Shown here piece by piece: positions 23,700-32,283 of a DNA stretch of 64,000 bases. The notes under the pieces are model-generated. The model had not been told where the DNA came from, ran no database searches, and saw nothing but the letters and a program-made list of their open reading frames with translations. Both the position numbers and the translations under genes were made by a program. Each line of letters begins with the position of its first letter. The stretch's first letter is position 1. Origin of the DNA: M30B80 sp965656935 (lineage in GTDB: Bacteria > Pseudomonadota > Alphaproteobacteria > Rhodobacterales > Rhodobacteraceae); assembly GCA_965656935.1 (NCBI GenBank), contig CBFHMG010000009.1, positions 1 to 64,000 on the forward strand, written 5' to 3'.

Positions 23700-24917
23700 T
23701 TGACGATTAGAACGAGTACGGATGGGGAAGCGGGGCTGCCGCGCTATTTCAAAGCCGTTTTTCAAAAAGCACAGAGCATTGAGCATGGGCAGTTGGATAT
23801 GATCCTGCCTGATGGTCGCGTGTTTCGCATTGAAGGGGCCTCGGATGGCCCCGTGGCGGAACTGCATATTCTTAATACCGATCTTTTTGCGCGCTTGATC
23901 CGCGAGGGGGATTTGGGGTTTTGTGATGCCTATCTCGATGGATGGTGGTCCACGCCCGATTTACAGGCCTTCATGGACCTTGTGCATGCCGATAATGAAG
24001 AGGTGTATGACGGGTTTCTGGGGCTTGGCCTGATCCGCGCCTATGAGAATTTTCGCTTCTGGTTGCAATCGAACTCCAAGCGGCAGGCGCGCAAGAATAT
24101 CTCGGCGCATTATGATCTGGGCAATGAGTTCTACAGGCTCTGGCTTGATGAGAGCATGACCTATTCCTCGGCGCTTTTTGAGACGGGGGAAGAGACGACC
24201 GAAGCCGCGCAACAGGCCAAATATGCCTCCATGGTGGATCAGATGGGCGTGCAGGCGGGTGATCATGTGTTGGAGATCGGCTGCGGCTGGGGCGGGTTTG
24301 CAGAATATGCCGCCAAGGAACGGGGCTTGCGGGTCACGGGGCTGACCATCTCGCAAGAACAGCATGATTACGCGGTGGAGCGTATCGCCAAGGCGGGGCT
24401 GTCGGATATGGTCGAGATCAAGATGCTCGATTACCGCGATGAACGCGGGCTTTATGACGGGATCGCCTCGATCGAGATGTTTGAGGCCGTGGGTGAGAGA
24501 TACTGGCCCATCTATTTCGACACGCTGCGCGAGCGGCTGAAACCTGGTAAGATGGCGACGCTTCAGATCATCACCGTCGAGGATCGGCGCTGGAAGGTCT
24601 ATAAGCGAGGCGTTGATTTCATTCAGAAATATATCTTTCCAGGCGGCATGCTTCCCAGCCCTTCTGTCTTGCGCGCGCAGGTGCAGCGGGCAGGGCTGCA
24701 GGTGGAGCGTTCAATCGAGTTCGGGCAGAGTTATGACAAGACCCTGCGCCGCTGGTATGACAGCTTCAACGCGCGCTGGAGTGAGGTGGCCGCCCTTGGC
24801 TTTGATGACAGGTTCCGTCGGATGTGGAATTTCTATCTGACATCTTGCGCCTCGACCTTCCGCTTTGCCAATTGCGATGTGACCCAGATTACGGTGAAAC
24901 GGCCCGAGAAAGCGTAA
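23700..24917 (+). CDS. cfa: Cyclopropane-fatty-acyl-phospholipid synthase family methyltransferase
   Basis: This is a 405-residue protein from TTG 23700, with GGGGAGAAGG upstream. Residues 95-180 carry the family N-terminal part and the hallmark ISAHYDLGNEFYRLWLDESMTYSSALF. The SAM site is VLEIGCGWGGFAEYAA near residue 190, and KFxxxYIFPGG occurs as IQKYIFPGGMLPSP near residue 305. It adds a methylene or methyl group from SAM to double bonds of membrane phospholipid acyl chains at the inner membrane. Related members make other modified acyl chains, so the exact product is uncertain. It lies downstream of the photolyase gene by about 80 bp. Confidence 0.9.
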   Translation: MTIRTSTDGEAGLPRYFKAVFQKAQSIEHGQLDMILPDGRVFRIEGASDGPVAELHILNTDLFARLIREGDLGFCDAYLDGWWSTPDLQAFMDLVHADNEEVYDGFLGLGLIRAYENFRFWLQSNSKRQARKNISAHYDLGNEFYRLWLDESMTYSSALFETGEETTEAAQQAKYASMVDQMGVQAGDHVLEIGCGWGGFAEYAAKERGLRVTGLTISQEQHDYAVERIAKAGLSDMVEIKMLDYRDERGLYDGIASIEMFEAVGERYWPIYFDTLRERLKPGKMATLQIITVEDRRWKVYKRGVDFIQKYIFPGGMLPSPSVLRAQVQRAGLQVERSIEFGQSYDKTLRRWYDSFNARWSEVAALGFDDRFRRMWNFYLTSCASTFRFANCDVTQITVKRPEKA

Positions 24918-24954
24918 GATCGCGCGGCTTGGGGGCCAAGGGGAGAGTTAGGAC

Positions 24955-26079
24955 ATGCCCGATATCTTCCTCTATGGCACGCTGCGTCATGCAGCCCTGC
25001 TCGATATTGTGGCAGGCGGTCCTGTTTCACTGACCCCTGCGAAGTTGGATGGGTTCGCCACCTATTGGGCGAGGGATGAGCATTTCCCCCTGATCCAGCG
25101 CGAAGCGGGCGGGGTGGCACAAGGGCTTTTGCTGCGCGATGCCAGTGAGGCCATTCGCGCAAGGCTTGATTTTTATGAACGTCCCTTCGGCTATGCGCTG
25201 CATAAGGTGGACGTGGAGGTTGAGGGCACGCGCCGCCCTGCCTTGGTCTATTTGCCTGATCCAAGCGCCCCTTGGGTTGCCGCTTCCCCCTTTGATCTGG
25301 CCGATTGGCAGGCGCAATGGGGCGCGTTCAGTGTGATCGCCGCGACCGAGATCATGCGGCTGTTCGGCAAGATCAGTGATGAGGAGCTGCGCCACCGTTT
25401 TGGTGTGATCGGATCACGCGCGCAATCGCTGCTCAGGGCGCGTGAATTGGACCGCAGCCCGCGTATCGGCAGCGGTTTGGGGGCGGGCGATGTTGATCTG
25501 ATCCAGACAGAGTATGTCCATGACGGGTTCTTCACGCTGGAACAGGCCCATATGCGCTTTAAGCGGTTTGATGGCACGGCCTCGCCCGATCATTCGCGAA
25601 TGGTTCTGAGGGCAGGGGATGCGGTGACGGTTCTGCCCTATGACCCGAAACGTGATCGCGTTCTTTTGATCGAGCAGTTCCGCCATGCCGTTTACGCCCA
25701 TGGTGATCCCCATCCTTGGATGTTGGAGCCTGTGGCGGGCATCAATGATCCGGGCGAAAGCTATGAGGAAACCGCGCGCCGCGAAGCGGTTGAGGAGGCA
25801 GGCGTGACCCTAAGCGATCTGCATTATGTGGGGCGCTATTACCCCACCCCTGGCGTGCTGGCGCAAGTGTTGATTTCCTATATTGGCATTGCGGATTTGC
25901 CGGATGACGTGACGGGTTTGGGTGGGCTGGCCGCCGAGGGGGAGGATATCCAGAGCTATATCCTGCCCTTTGAGGTTTTCGCCGAAATGCTCAACGCGGA
26001 TGAGTTGCGCGTGGCCCCATTGGTGCTGTCGGCACAATGGTTGATGGCGAACCGCGCGCGCCTGCGGGGGGCAAGCTAG
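24955..26079 (+). CDS. trgB: TrgB-like fusion: gamma-glutamylcyclotransferase-like domain plus NUDIX hydrolase
   Basis: This 374-residue protein joins two domains. Residues 1-150 have the AIG2/gamma-glutamylcyclotransferase start FLYGTLRHAALL (YGTL motif) and the AREGF-like turn FPLIQREAGG. Residues 180-374 form a NUDIX domain of the ADP-ribose pyrophosphatase type, with the complete Nudix box GINDPGESYEETARREAVEE near residue 262. This fusion is the TrgB protein described with tellurite resistance in Rhodobacter sphaeroides, where cysK is the neighbour, as here. The probable reaction is hydrolysis of ADP-ribose or a related nucleotide. The role of the first domain is unknown. Confidence 0.88.
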   Translation: MPDIFLYGTLRHAALLDIVAGGPVSLTPAKLDGFATYWARDEHFPLIQREAGGVAQGLLLRDASEAIRARLDFYERPFGYALHKVDVEVEGTRRPALVYLPDPSAPWVAASPFDLADWQAQWGAFSVIAATEIMRLFGKISDEELRHRFGVIGSRAQSLLRARELDRSPRIGSGLGAGDVDLIQTEYVHDGFFTLEQAHMRFKRFDGTASPDHSRMVLRAGDAVTVLPYDPKRDRVLLIEQFRHAVYAHGDPHPWMLEPVAGINDPGESYEETARREAVEEAGVTLSDLHYVGRYYPTPGVLAQVLISYIGIADLPDDVTGLGGLAAEGEDIQSYILPFEVFAEMLNADELRVAPLVLSAQWLMANRARLRGAS

Positions 26080-26181
26080 GCCCTGCATGCGGGGGCGGGT
26101 TTGCGCGGCTTCGTGCTTGAGTTTGCCGCACGCGGCCCCTATCCCTGTAGGACACGCTTTGTGCTCTTTGGAGATAGTTTC

Positions 26182-27210
26182 ATGAATATCCATTCCGACC
26201 TGTCCGATACAATCGGAAATACCCCGCTGATCCGCCTCAATAAGGTGAGCGACGCAACAGGTTGCGAGATTCTGGGCAAGGCGGAATTCATGAATCCCGG
26301 CCAATCGGTCAAGGACCGCGCGGCGCTCTATATTATCAAGGATGCGGTCGCCAAGGGCTTGCTGAAACCGGGCGGCACGATCGTTGAGGGCACGGCTGGC
26401 AATACAGGGATCGGGCTTGCGCTTGTAGGGGCTTCGCTTGGCTTCAAGACAGTGATTGTCATTCCCGAGACGCAAAGTCAGGAAAAGAAGGATATGCTGC
26501 GCTTGGCAGGGGCCGAATTGGTTCAAGTGCCTGCAGCGCCTTACAAAAATCCGAATAACTATGTGCGCTATTCGGGGCGGTTGGCCGCCGAATTGGCCAA
26601 GACCGAACCCAATGGCGCGATTTGGGCCAATCAATTCGACAATACCGCCAATCGGCAGGCCCATATCGAGACAACAGGCCCCGAGATTTGGACGCAGACA
26701 GAGGGCAAGGTTGATGGTTTTATCTGTGCGGTCGGCTCGGGCGGCACGCTGGCAGGCGTGGCTGAGGTGCTTCAGCCCAAAGGCGTGAAGATCGGTCTGG
26801 CCGATCCTGAAGGGGCCGCTTTGCACAGTTTCTATACCACGGGCGAATTGAATTCCCCCGGCAGCTCGATCACCGAAGGGATCGGGCAGGGGCGGATCAC
26901 GGCCAATCTTGAAGGTTTAACCCCCGATTTCAGCTACCGCATTCCAGATGCCGAGGCTTTGCCGATTGTCTTTGATCTGCTGGCACAGGAAGGGCTGTGC
27001 TTGGGTGGCTCCTCAGGGGTGAATATCGCAGGCGCCATGCATCTGGCGCGTGATTTGGGGCCAGGACATACCATCGTGACGATCCTGTGCGATTATGGCA
27101 CGCGCTATCAGTCGAAACTCTATAACCCCGAATTCCTTAAGGAAAAGGGGTTGCCTGTGCCAAGCTGGCTGGATCAGGCCGCGCAATCTGTTCCGAGTGT
27201 GTTTGAATGA
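26182..27210 (+). CDS. cysK: Cysteine synthase A (O-acetylserine sulfhydrylase)
   Basis: This is a 342-residue pyridoxal-phosphate enzyme starting at ATG 26182, after TTTGGAGATAG; the upstream in-frame stretch to 26101 is not family-like. The PLP lysine is in MNPGQSVKDRAALY. The phosphate-binding loop is EGTAGNTGIGLALVG, and VGSGGTLAGVAEVL closes the site. It forms cysteine from O-acetylserine and sulfide. It follows trgB and overlaps the mechanosensitive channel gene by 4 bp, so it sits at the head of a coupled group. Its C-terminus is longer than the Escherichia coli CysK by about 20 residues. Confidence 0.95.
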   Translation: MNIHSDLSDTIGNTPLIRLNKVSDATGCEILGKAEFMNPGQSVKDRAALYIIKDAVAKGLLKPGGTIVEGTAGNTGIGLALVGASLGFKTVIVIPETQSQEKKDMLRLAGAELVQVPAAPYKNPNNYVRYSGRLAAELAKTEPNGAIWANQFDNTANRQAHIETTGPEIWTQTEGKVDGFICAVGSGGTLAGVAEVLQPKGVKIGLADPEGAALHSFYTTGELNSPGSSITEGIGQGRITANLEGLTPDFSYRIPDAEALPIVFDLLAQEGLCLGGSSGVNIAGAMHLARDLGPGHTIVTILCDYGTRYQSKLYNPEFLKEKGLPVPSWLDQAAQSVPSVFE

Positions 27211-29603
27211 TGTCCGCCTTCCACCGTTTGGCACAGGGCATCTGGACCATCGGGCTGGCGCTTGTCTTTTCCCTGCTGCTTGGCCTGTCGGCCCATGCGC
27301 AAACCCAGACCCAGACACCGCCTGATTACGGGGCTTGGGCCGATGTCTCGGACCGTGCGCAGCGCATGATTGACGGGGCTTTGGCCTCAAACTCGCTGCT
27401 GGAGCAGATGCGTGAGGAACTGGTGGAGTGGCGCACCCAGTTTCAAGCAGCCCAATCGCTCAATGAAACCCGTATCGCCACGCTACAAAGCCAGATCAGC
27501 GCTTTGGGGCCTGTGGCTGAGGATGGCTCCATCGAGCCTGCAGAAATTGCCGAGCAACGCGCGGAACTGGCCACCAGTCTTGGCGAGGCCGAGGCCCCCG
27601 TCAGACGGGCGGATGCGGCCTTGCAACTGGCCCAAGGGCTGATTGCCGAGATTGACCAGATCATCTCGGACAGGCAGGCGGGCGAGTTGCTCTCCTTGGG
27701 GCCATCGCCGCTTAATCCCGCCAATTGGCTGGGGGCGGCCAGCGCGGTTGGCAAATGGCTGCAAGGGCTTGGCAGCGAGATTGTCACCTATAGCTTTGCC
27801 GCTGACCAATTGGCGGCACTGCGTGCGAATTTGCCTTTTGTTCTGGCCCTGTTGGTGTTTGGCGGTGTTTTGGTGGCGCGCGGCAGCGCTTGGGTGGATC
27901 GGTTCATGGAAGGGCCGATCAGCCACGAGGCCAGCTCACCTGGCGCGCGTCTGACAGTTTTCGGTCTGTCGATCCTTCGGGTCGTGATCCCTGTGGCTGG
28001 CATTGTCTGTCTGATCGAGGCTGTCTCGATCAGTGGTATTTTGGGCCTGCGCGGCGGCGTGCTGATTGATGCGATTGTGCCCTTTACCCTGACAATGGCA
28101 GGGGCCATCTGGTTGTCACGACAGGTTTTCCCCCTTCGCGACACCGCGTTTCGGCCGCTGAATTTACCCGAGCTTGAGACCGCCCGCGGGCGTCGAACAT
28201 CGGTGCTTCTGGGGCTGATGATCGGCCTTTGGGTCGTGATCAACGCGATTTCGGGCGCTGAGAATTTCGAGGATGCAACCCGCCTTGTTCTGGTCTTCCC
28301 GATTGTCGTGATCACGGGGCTCTTGCTGATCCGATTGGGGCGCTTTCTTCTCGCGCATATGCGCAATTCGCGCGTCGAGAACCAAGAGCCGACAGTGGTC
28401 TCGCGGATGTATGGCGTTTTGGGGCGCGGGGTTATCGCGCTTGGATTGATCGGGCCTGTTCTGGCGGGGATCGGCTATTTCACCGCTGGTTCAAGCTTTC
28501 TGCAACCCATGAGTTTCAGCTTGGCGCTTCTGGCGATCATCGGGGTTTTGCAGCGCTTGGTCAGCGATGCCTATGGTCTGCTCACGGGCCAGAACGAGCA
28601 TTTGGAAGATGCGCTGATCCCCACCTTGATCGGCTTTGTCCTCGTGCTAATCTCGCTTCCGTTTTTCGCCTTGATCTGGGGGGTGCGCGTCGCCCAGTTG
28701 AGCGATCTGTGGTCGCAATTCCTCTCGGGGTTTTCGGCAGGTGGCATCACCATCTCGCCCACGAATTTCATCATATTCGCGACGATTTTCGGCATCGGCT
28801 ATACGGTTACCAAAGTCGTGCAAAGTACTCTGCGCAATAACCTTTTGCCCAAAACAAAACTCGACCCCGGAGGGCAAAACGCGCTGGTCACGGGCACGGG
28901 CTATATCGGTGTGACACTGGCGGCGCTTCTGGCGATTACATCGGCGGGGATCGACCTCAGCTCGCTTGCGATTGTTGCGGGTGCGCTCTCGGTTGGTATC
29001 GGTTTTGGTCTGCAAACCATCGTGTCGAATTTCGTCTCGGGCATCATCTTGCTGGTTGAGCGTCCGATCAAGGATGGTGACTGGATCGAGGTGAATGGCC
29101 AGATGGGTTTGGTGCGCGAAATCTCGGTCCGCTCGACACGGATCGAGACCTTTGACCGCTCGGATGTGATCATTCCCAATGCTGATCTGATCTCGGGCGT
29201 AGTGGTGAATATGACTCACCAGAACAATGCAGGCCGCGTGATTGTGCCTGTGGGCGTGGCCTATGGCACCGATAGCGAGCGTGTCGCGGGTATTTTGCAA
29301 GAGATCGCCGAGGCTAATCCGATGGTCCTGCTCAACCCCAAACCCAGTGTGGTTTTCATGCGGTTTGGCGCGGATTCGCTTGATTTTGAAATCCGCGCTA
29401 TCCTGCGGGATGTGAATTTCAAACTGACCGTATTGTCCGAGATGAACCACGCCATCGCCAAGCGCTTTACAGAAGAAAACATCGAAATCCCCTTCGCGCA
29501 GCGCGATATCTGGTTGCGCAATCCCGAGGCCTTGCTGGCGGGCGGCAAAGCCCAAACCAGCACCATGCCCCCCAAAGAGGATGAAGAGACTGGCGATGAC
29601 TGA
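27207..29603 (+). CDS. DUF3772-type mechanosensitive ion channel (MscS family)
   Basis: This 798-residue inner-membrane protein has a signal-like N-terminus (residues 8-30) ending in AHAQ, then a helical periplasmic DUF3772-type domain (residues 30-170). About ten transmembrane helices follow, then the MscS pore region SVGIGFGLQTIVSNFVSGIILLVERPIKDGDW near residue 600 and the beta domain DVIIPNADLISGVVVN. It opens under membrane tension to release solutes on osmotic downshock. It is coupled to cysK by ATGA overlap and overlaps the alaX gene by 8 bp. A stop-start arrangement of this kind suggests one message, although the products are functionally unlike. Confidence 0.93.
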   Translation: MMSAFHRLAQGIWTIGLALVFSLLLGLSAHAQTQTQTPPDYGAWADVSDRAQRMIDGALASNSLLEQMREELVEWRTQFQAAQSLNETRIATLQSQISALGPVAEDGSIEPAEIAEQRAELATSLGEAEAPVRRADAALQLAQGLIAEIDQIISDRQAGELLSLGPSPLNPANWLGAASAVGKWLQGLGSEIVTYSFAADQLAALRANLPFVLALLVFGGVLVARGSAWVDRFMEGPISHEASSPGARLTVFGLSILRVVIPVAGIVCLIEAVSISGILGLRGGVLIDAIVPFTLTMAGAIWLSRQVFPLRDTAFRPLNLPELETARGRRTSVLLGLMIGLWVVINAISGAENFEDATRLVLVFPIVVITGLLLIRLGRFLLAHMRNSRVENQEPTVVSRMYGVLGRGVIALGLIGPVLAGIGYFTAGSSFLQPMSFSLALLAIIGVLQRLVSDAYGLLTGQNEHLEDALIPTLIGFVLVLISLPFFALIWGVRVAQLSDLWSQFLSGFSAGGITISPTNFIIFATIFGIGYTVTKVVQSTLRNNLLPKTKLDPGGQNALVTGTGYIGVTLAALLAITSAGIDLSSLAIVAGALSVGIGFGLQTIVSNFVSGIILLVERPIKDGDWIEVNGQMGLVREISVRSTRIETFDRSDVIIPNADLISGVVVNMTHQNNAGRVIVPVGVAYGTDSERVAGILQEIAEANPMVLLNPKPSVVFMRFGADSLDFEIRAILRDVNFKLTVLSEMNHAIAKRFTEENIEIPFAQRDIWLRNPEALLAGGKAQTSTMPPKEDEETGDD

Positions 29604-30315
29604 GCCCTTATTTCTGCAAGATGCCTATCGCAAAACCGCCATGGGCACAGTTGTGGCCCTGACCGAGGAAGGCGGGATCGTCCTTGACCAGACGATCTTT
29701 TATGCACGCGGCGGCGGCCAGCCTGGTGATAGTGGCATGCTGCATTGGGCAGGCGGGCGCATCACCATCGCGATGGCCGTCAAGGGCGAGGGCGGCGCGA
29801 TTGTGCTGGTGCCCGCGGATGCCGCCGAATTGCCGCCCGTGGGCGCGGAGGTGGAACAACGCCTCGATTGGGAGCGGCGCTATGGTCATATGCGCATCCA
29901 TACCGCCTTGCATCTGCTCTCGGTCGTGATCCCCTTGCCTGTGACGGGGGGCGGGATCGCCGCCGATAAGGGACGCCTTGATTTCAACATGCCCGAGGCG
30001 CCCGAGGATAAGGCCATCCTGCAAGGCCGTTTGAATGCGCTGGTGGAGCGCAATCTGGATATCTCCGAGACATGGATCACCGAGGCCGATCTGGATGCAA
30101 ACCCCAGCTTGGTCAAAACCATGTCGGTCCAGCCGCCACGCGGGGCAGGGCGCGTGCGTCTGGTGCGGATCGGGACCGAGGATGCACAGGTTGATCTGCA
30201 ACCCTGTGGTGGCACCCATGTCGCCAATACAAGCGAGATCGGAAAGTTGGTCATCGGCAAGATCGAAAACAAGGGTCGGCAGAACCGACGCATAACGATC
30301 GAGTTGGCTGGGTAG
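29596..30315 (+). CDS. Alanyl-tRNA editing protein AlaX
   Basis: This 239-residue protein (ATG 29596; an ATG at 29581 would add five residues) is a stand-alone copy of the editing domain of alanyl-tRNA synthetase. The zinc ligands are visible as HTALH near residue 100 and CGGTH near residue 205. GGGQPGDSG near residue 40 marks the small AlaRS-related N-terminal barrel. It hydrolyses Ser-tRNA(Ala) or Gly-tRNA(Ala) in trans, protecting translation. It overlaps the end of the mechanosensitive channel gene and is followed about 90 bp later by the tRNA-Ser gene. Confidence 0.92.
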   Translation: MTEPLFLQDAYRKTAMGTVVALTEEGGIVLDQTIFYARGGGQPGDSGMLHWAGGRITIAMAVKGEGGAIVLVPADAAELPPVGAEVEQRLDWERRYGHMRIHTALHLLSVVIPLPVTGGGIAADKGRLDFNMPEAPEDKAILQGRLNALVERNLDISETWITEADLDANPSLVKTMSVQPPRGAGRVRLVRIGTEDAQVDLQPCGGTHVANTSEIGKLVIGKIENKGRQNRRITIELAG

Positions 30316-30404
30316 CGCAACTTCAACACGCCGCGCAATTTTCGCATAAAAGCTCTATTCCAGTCTTGCGTCCTGAGGGCTTCCTCTTGTATGTCGCCCC
30401 TCAC

Positions 30405-30494
30405 GGACAGGTGGCCGAGTGGTCGAAGGCGCACGCCTGGAAAGTGTGTAGGCGGGAGACCGTCTCCAGGGTTCGAATCCCTGTCTGTCCGCCA
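30405..30494 (+). tRNA. tRNA-Ser (GGA anticodon)
   Basis: The 90-base gene starts GGACAGGTGGCCGAGTGG and ends with encoded CCA after CTGTCCG. It has the long variable arm of serine tRNAs, the T-arm GGTTCGAATCC and an anticodon loop CTGGAAA with GGA at 30439-30441. It reads UCC and UCU codons. Confidence 0.97.
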
Positions 30495-30594
30495 CTTACC
30501 CTTTTGAATTCTCTGGCATGAGTATGAGCGATCTGCAGAAGTGGTCTGCTTCAATGGCTGAGTGTTTACGAGACACGTGGGCGCAGGGCTCGTC

Positions 30595-30900
30595 CTATAC
30601 TGTTTCAGGGGCTTGGGGGGCTTTGGTGTCCTTCGGGGCAAGATGCTCTTCTAGCATGGACAGCCCTTTGGGCTTTTTCTCTCGGTAGCGGATTATTTTC
30701 TTCAATTCGGGGTAATAACGCCAATCCCATGACGAATAGCTGCCGCCTTCGACGCGGGAGACAAGGCGCATCGCATAGCCGAAACGATCCTCGAACACGA
30801 CCTGTACGATTGTCCCGCGGGGCAGTGGGCAACCCTTGCCATCATGCAAGATCCAAGGACCCCATTCTTCGCCACCTTCGCGTTGCCAAGACCGTGCCAT
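30595..30900 (-). CDS. Hypothetical protein (101 aa)
   Basis: This small soluble protein opens MARSWQREGGEEWGPWILHDGKGCPLPRGTIVQV and continues with SWDWRYYPELKKIIRYREKKPKG. The pattern of WILHDGKGCPLP near the N-terminus, a beta-rich body and an IxRYRxxKPKGL end resembles short proteins often seen in Rhodobacteraceae accessory regions and prophages; I do not know a function. It lies between tRNA-Ser and the dynamin operon on the same strand as the latter, separated from it by 145 bp, and could be a downstream passenger. Confidence 0.6.
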   Translation of the reverse strand: MARSWQREGGEEWGPWILHDGKGCPLPRGTIVQVVFEDRFGYAMRLVSRVEGGSYSSWDWRYYPELKKIIRYREKKPKGLSMLEEHLAPKDTKAPQAPETV

Positions 30901-31045
30901 AGGATTACGCCCCCTTGCTTTCCATTCGACATACCCAAACCGATCATCACGATAGGTAAGCTACGCCATGTCGCAAGCCATCATGAAAGGACAATCGAGC
31001 GGGAGAATGGAAACAATCCCGAAGCACAGGTGGTAGATGCAGGGC

Positions 31046-32272
31046 TTATGCAGGGGCGGTGATGCCCTTGCTCAAGCGTGCAAGGCAGGTTTGGGCCAAA
31101 CCCTGATTCATCAAGCCTGCATCCGCGACGATATAGAGGACCCCGCGCTCGGGCAGTGCAGAAAACAGAACCCGACGGCTCTGCAATGCGAGGTGGAAGC
31201 TCTCCACCGCAGTGTCATCATACTGAGAAAATTGGCTGTCATAGGTCTTGATCACAGCTTGAGCTAGGGCCGAGGCCGCCTTGGCTTCTTGTGCGCTGCC
31301 TTCCACGATCACGGGTTTTTCCGCATCCTGCGGGATAAGCCCCGCGGCAAGAACGCCGGTCATATCCTTGATCTGATTTGTGAGCGCGGTCACCGTCAGT
31401 GCTACAAGATCGGAGCAGCGTGCATCAGGCATGGCCTGCATTTCGGTTGGTTCCGGTGTGCCGGGGGCAGGCTGGCTGTCGGGCTTTTTTGACCTATGAA
31501 AAACTGCACCCCTTGAGGCCATCTCTGTTTTGGGTTCTGGCACGGCCTTCACAGATTTTAGCGCACGGATACTATCCGAGATCTGTGATATCGCTGACAA
31601 AATCTCGGCCCCTCCGGTTTCGCTCCAGAGTGCTTCGCTCTTGGCAGATTGCACCAGTTTTGAGGGCGCGCCATGGATTAAGACGTGATCGTTGAAGAGA
31701 TGTGACGTCTCATGAAACAGGCGCTCCCGCAGGCGGGTCTGGTCGCTCTTGTTCCGCAGCTTATCGGCACGCGTCACGGCAAGGATCGCATTTTTGGGGC
31801 GCACCTCCTGCAAGTGTTCGAGAATGGTTTTCTCGGTCAGGCGCCATGCCTGAGATGCAATCGTAACCCAAACCAGAAGATCACAAGATGCCACCAGCGC
31901 AATCTGCTCTGACGTCAATTCCTCAGCCTTTGTCATCGGAATTTCGACGAATTCAAAGCCAGATAAATGCTTATGGTCGGACCACAAATGCAGTTGCGTG
32001 GTCTCGTCAAATTGCGCGCTATCGGCGCGACCGGAAAATTCGGTGCTGCTGCCATCACTATAGTGGAATTGCCCACCAGATTCTGGGCGGTGACCCAAAA
32101 CCACAATTGGACGGTTTGTTCTGCCGATATTGTCGGGCAGGATACGATCGCGCATCATGGCATTGAGCACCGTGGACTTGCCCGAACTGACCTCGCCGCA
32201 AACCGCGATGCGGATCACGGGCTCTCCCGTTGGGTCCCTTGCCTCAGCTGGTTCGATATTTTGCATCAACAC
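31046..32272 (-). CDS. Small GTPase with C-terminal roadblock-like domain
   Basis: This 408-residue protein has a GTPase domain at residues 20-260: G1 GEVSSGKST at 26-34 and G4 TRAD at 167-170. G3, normally DxPG, reads EIPM at 110-113 and is degenerate. QAWRLTEK at 141-148 is shared with the other small GTPase of the operon. A Pro-rich linker (residues 265-283) leads to residues 290-404, which match the roadblock/LC7 pattern: MTGVLAAGLIPQDAEKPVIV, then ESFHLALQSRRVLFSALP and a final LYIVADAGLMNQGLAQTCLA. This parallels the free roadblock protein encoded first in the operon. It is the last gene, 11 bp after the dynamin gene before it. The domain fusion is my inference from pattern matching. 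Confidence 0.8.
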   Translation of the reverse strand: MLMQNIEPAEARDPTGEPVIRIAVCGEVSSGKSTVLNAMMRDRILPDNIGRTNRPIVVLGHRPESGGQFHYSDGSSTEFSGRADSAQFDETTQLHLWSDHKHLSGFEFVEIPMTKAEELTSEQIALVASCDLLVWVTIASQAWRLTEKTILEHLQEVRPKNAILAVTRADKLRNKSDQTRLRERLFHETSHLFNDHVLIHGAPSKLVQSAKSEALWSETGGAEILSAISQISDSIRALKSVKAVPEPKTEMASRGAVFHRSKKPDSQPAPGTPEPTEMQAMPDARCSDLVALTVTALTNQIKDMTGVLAAGLIPQDAEKPVIVEGSAQEAKAASALAQAVIKTYDSQFSQYDDTAVESFHLALQSRRVLFSALPERGVLYIVADAGLMNQGLAQTCLARLSKGITAPA

Positions 32273-32283
32273 CGGATCGTTCC

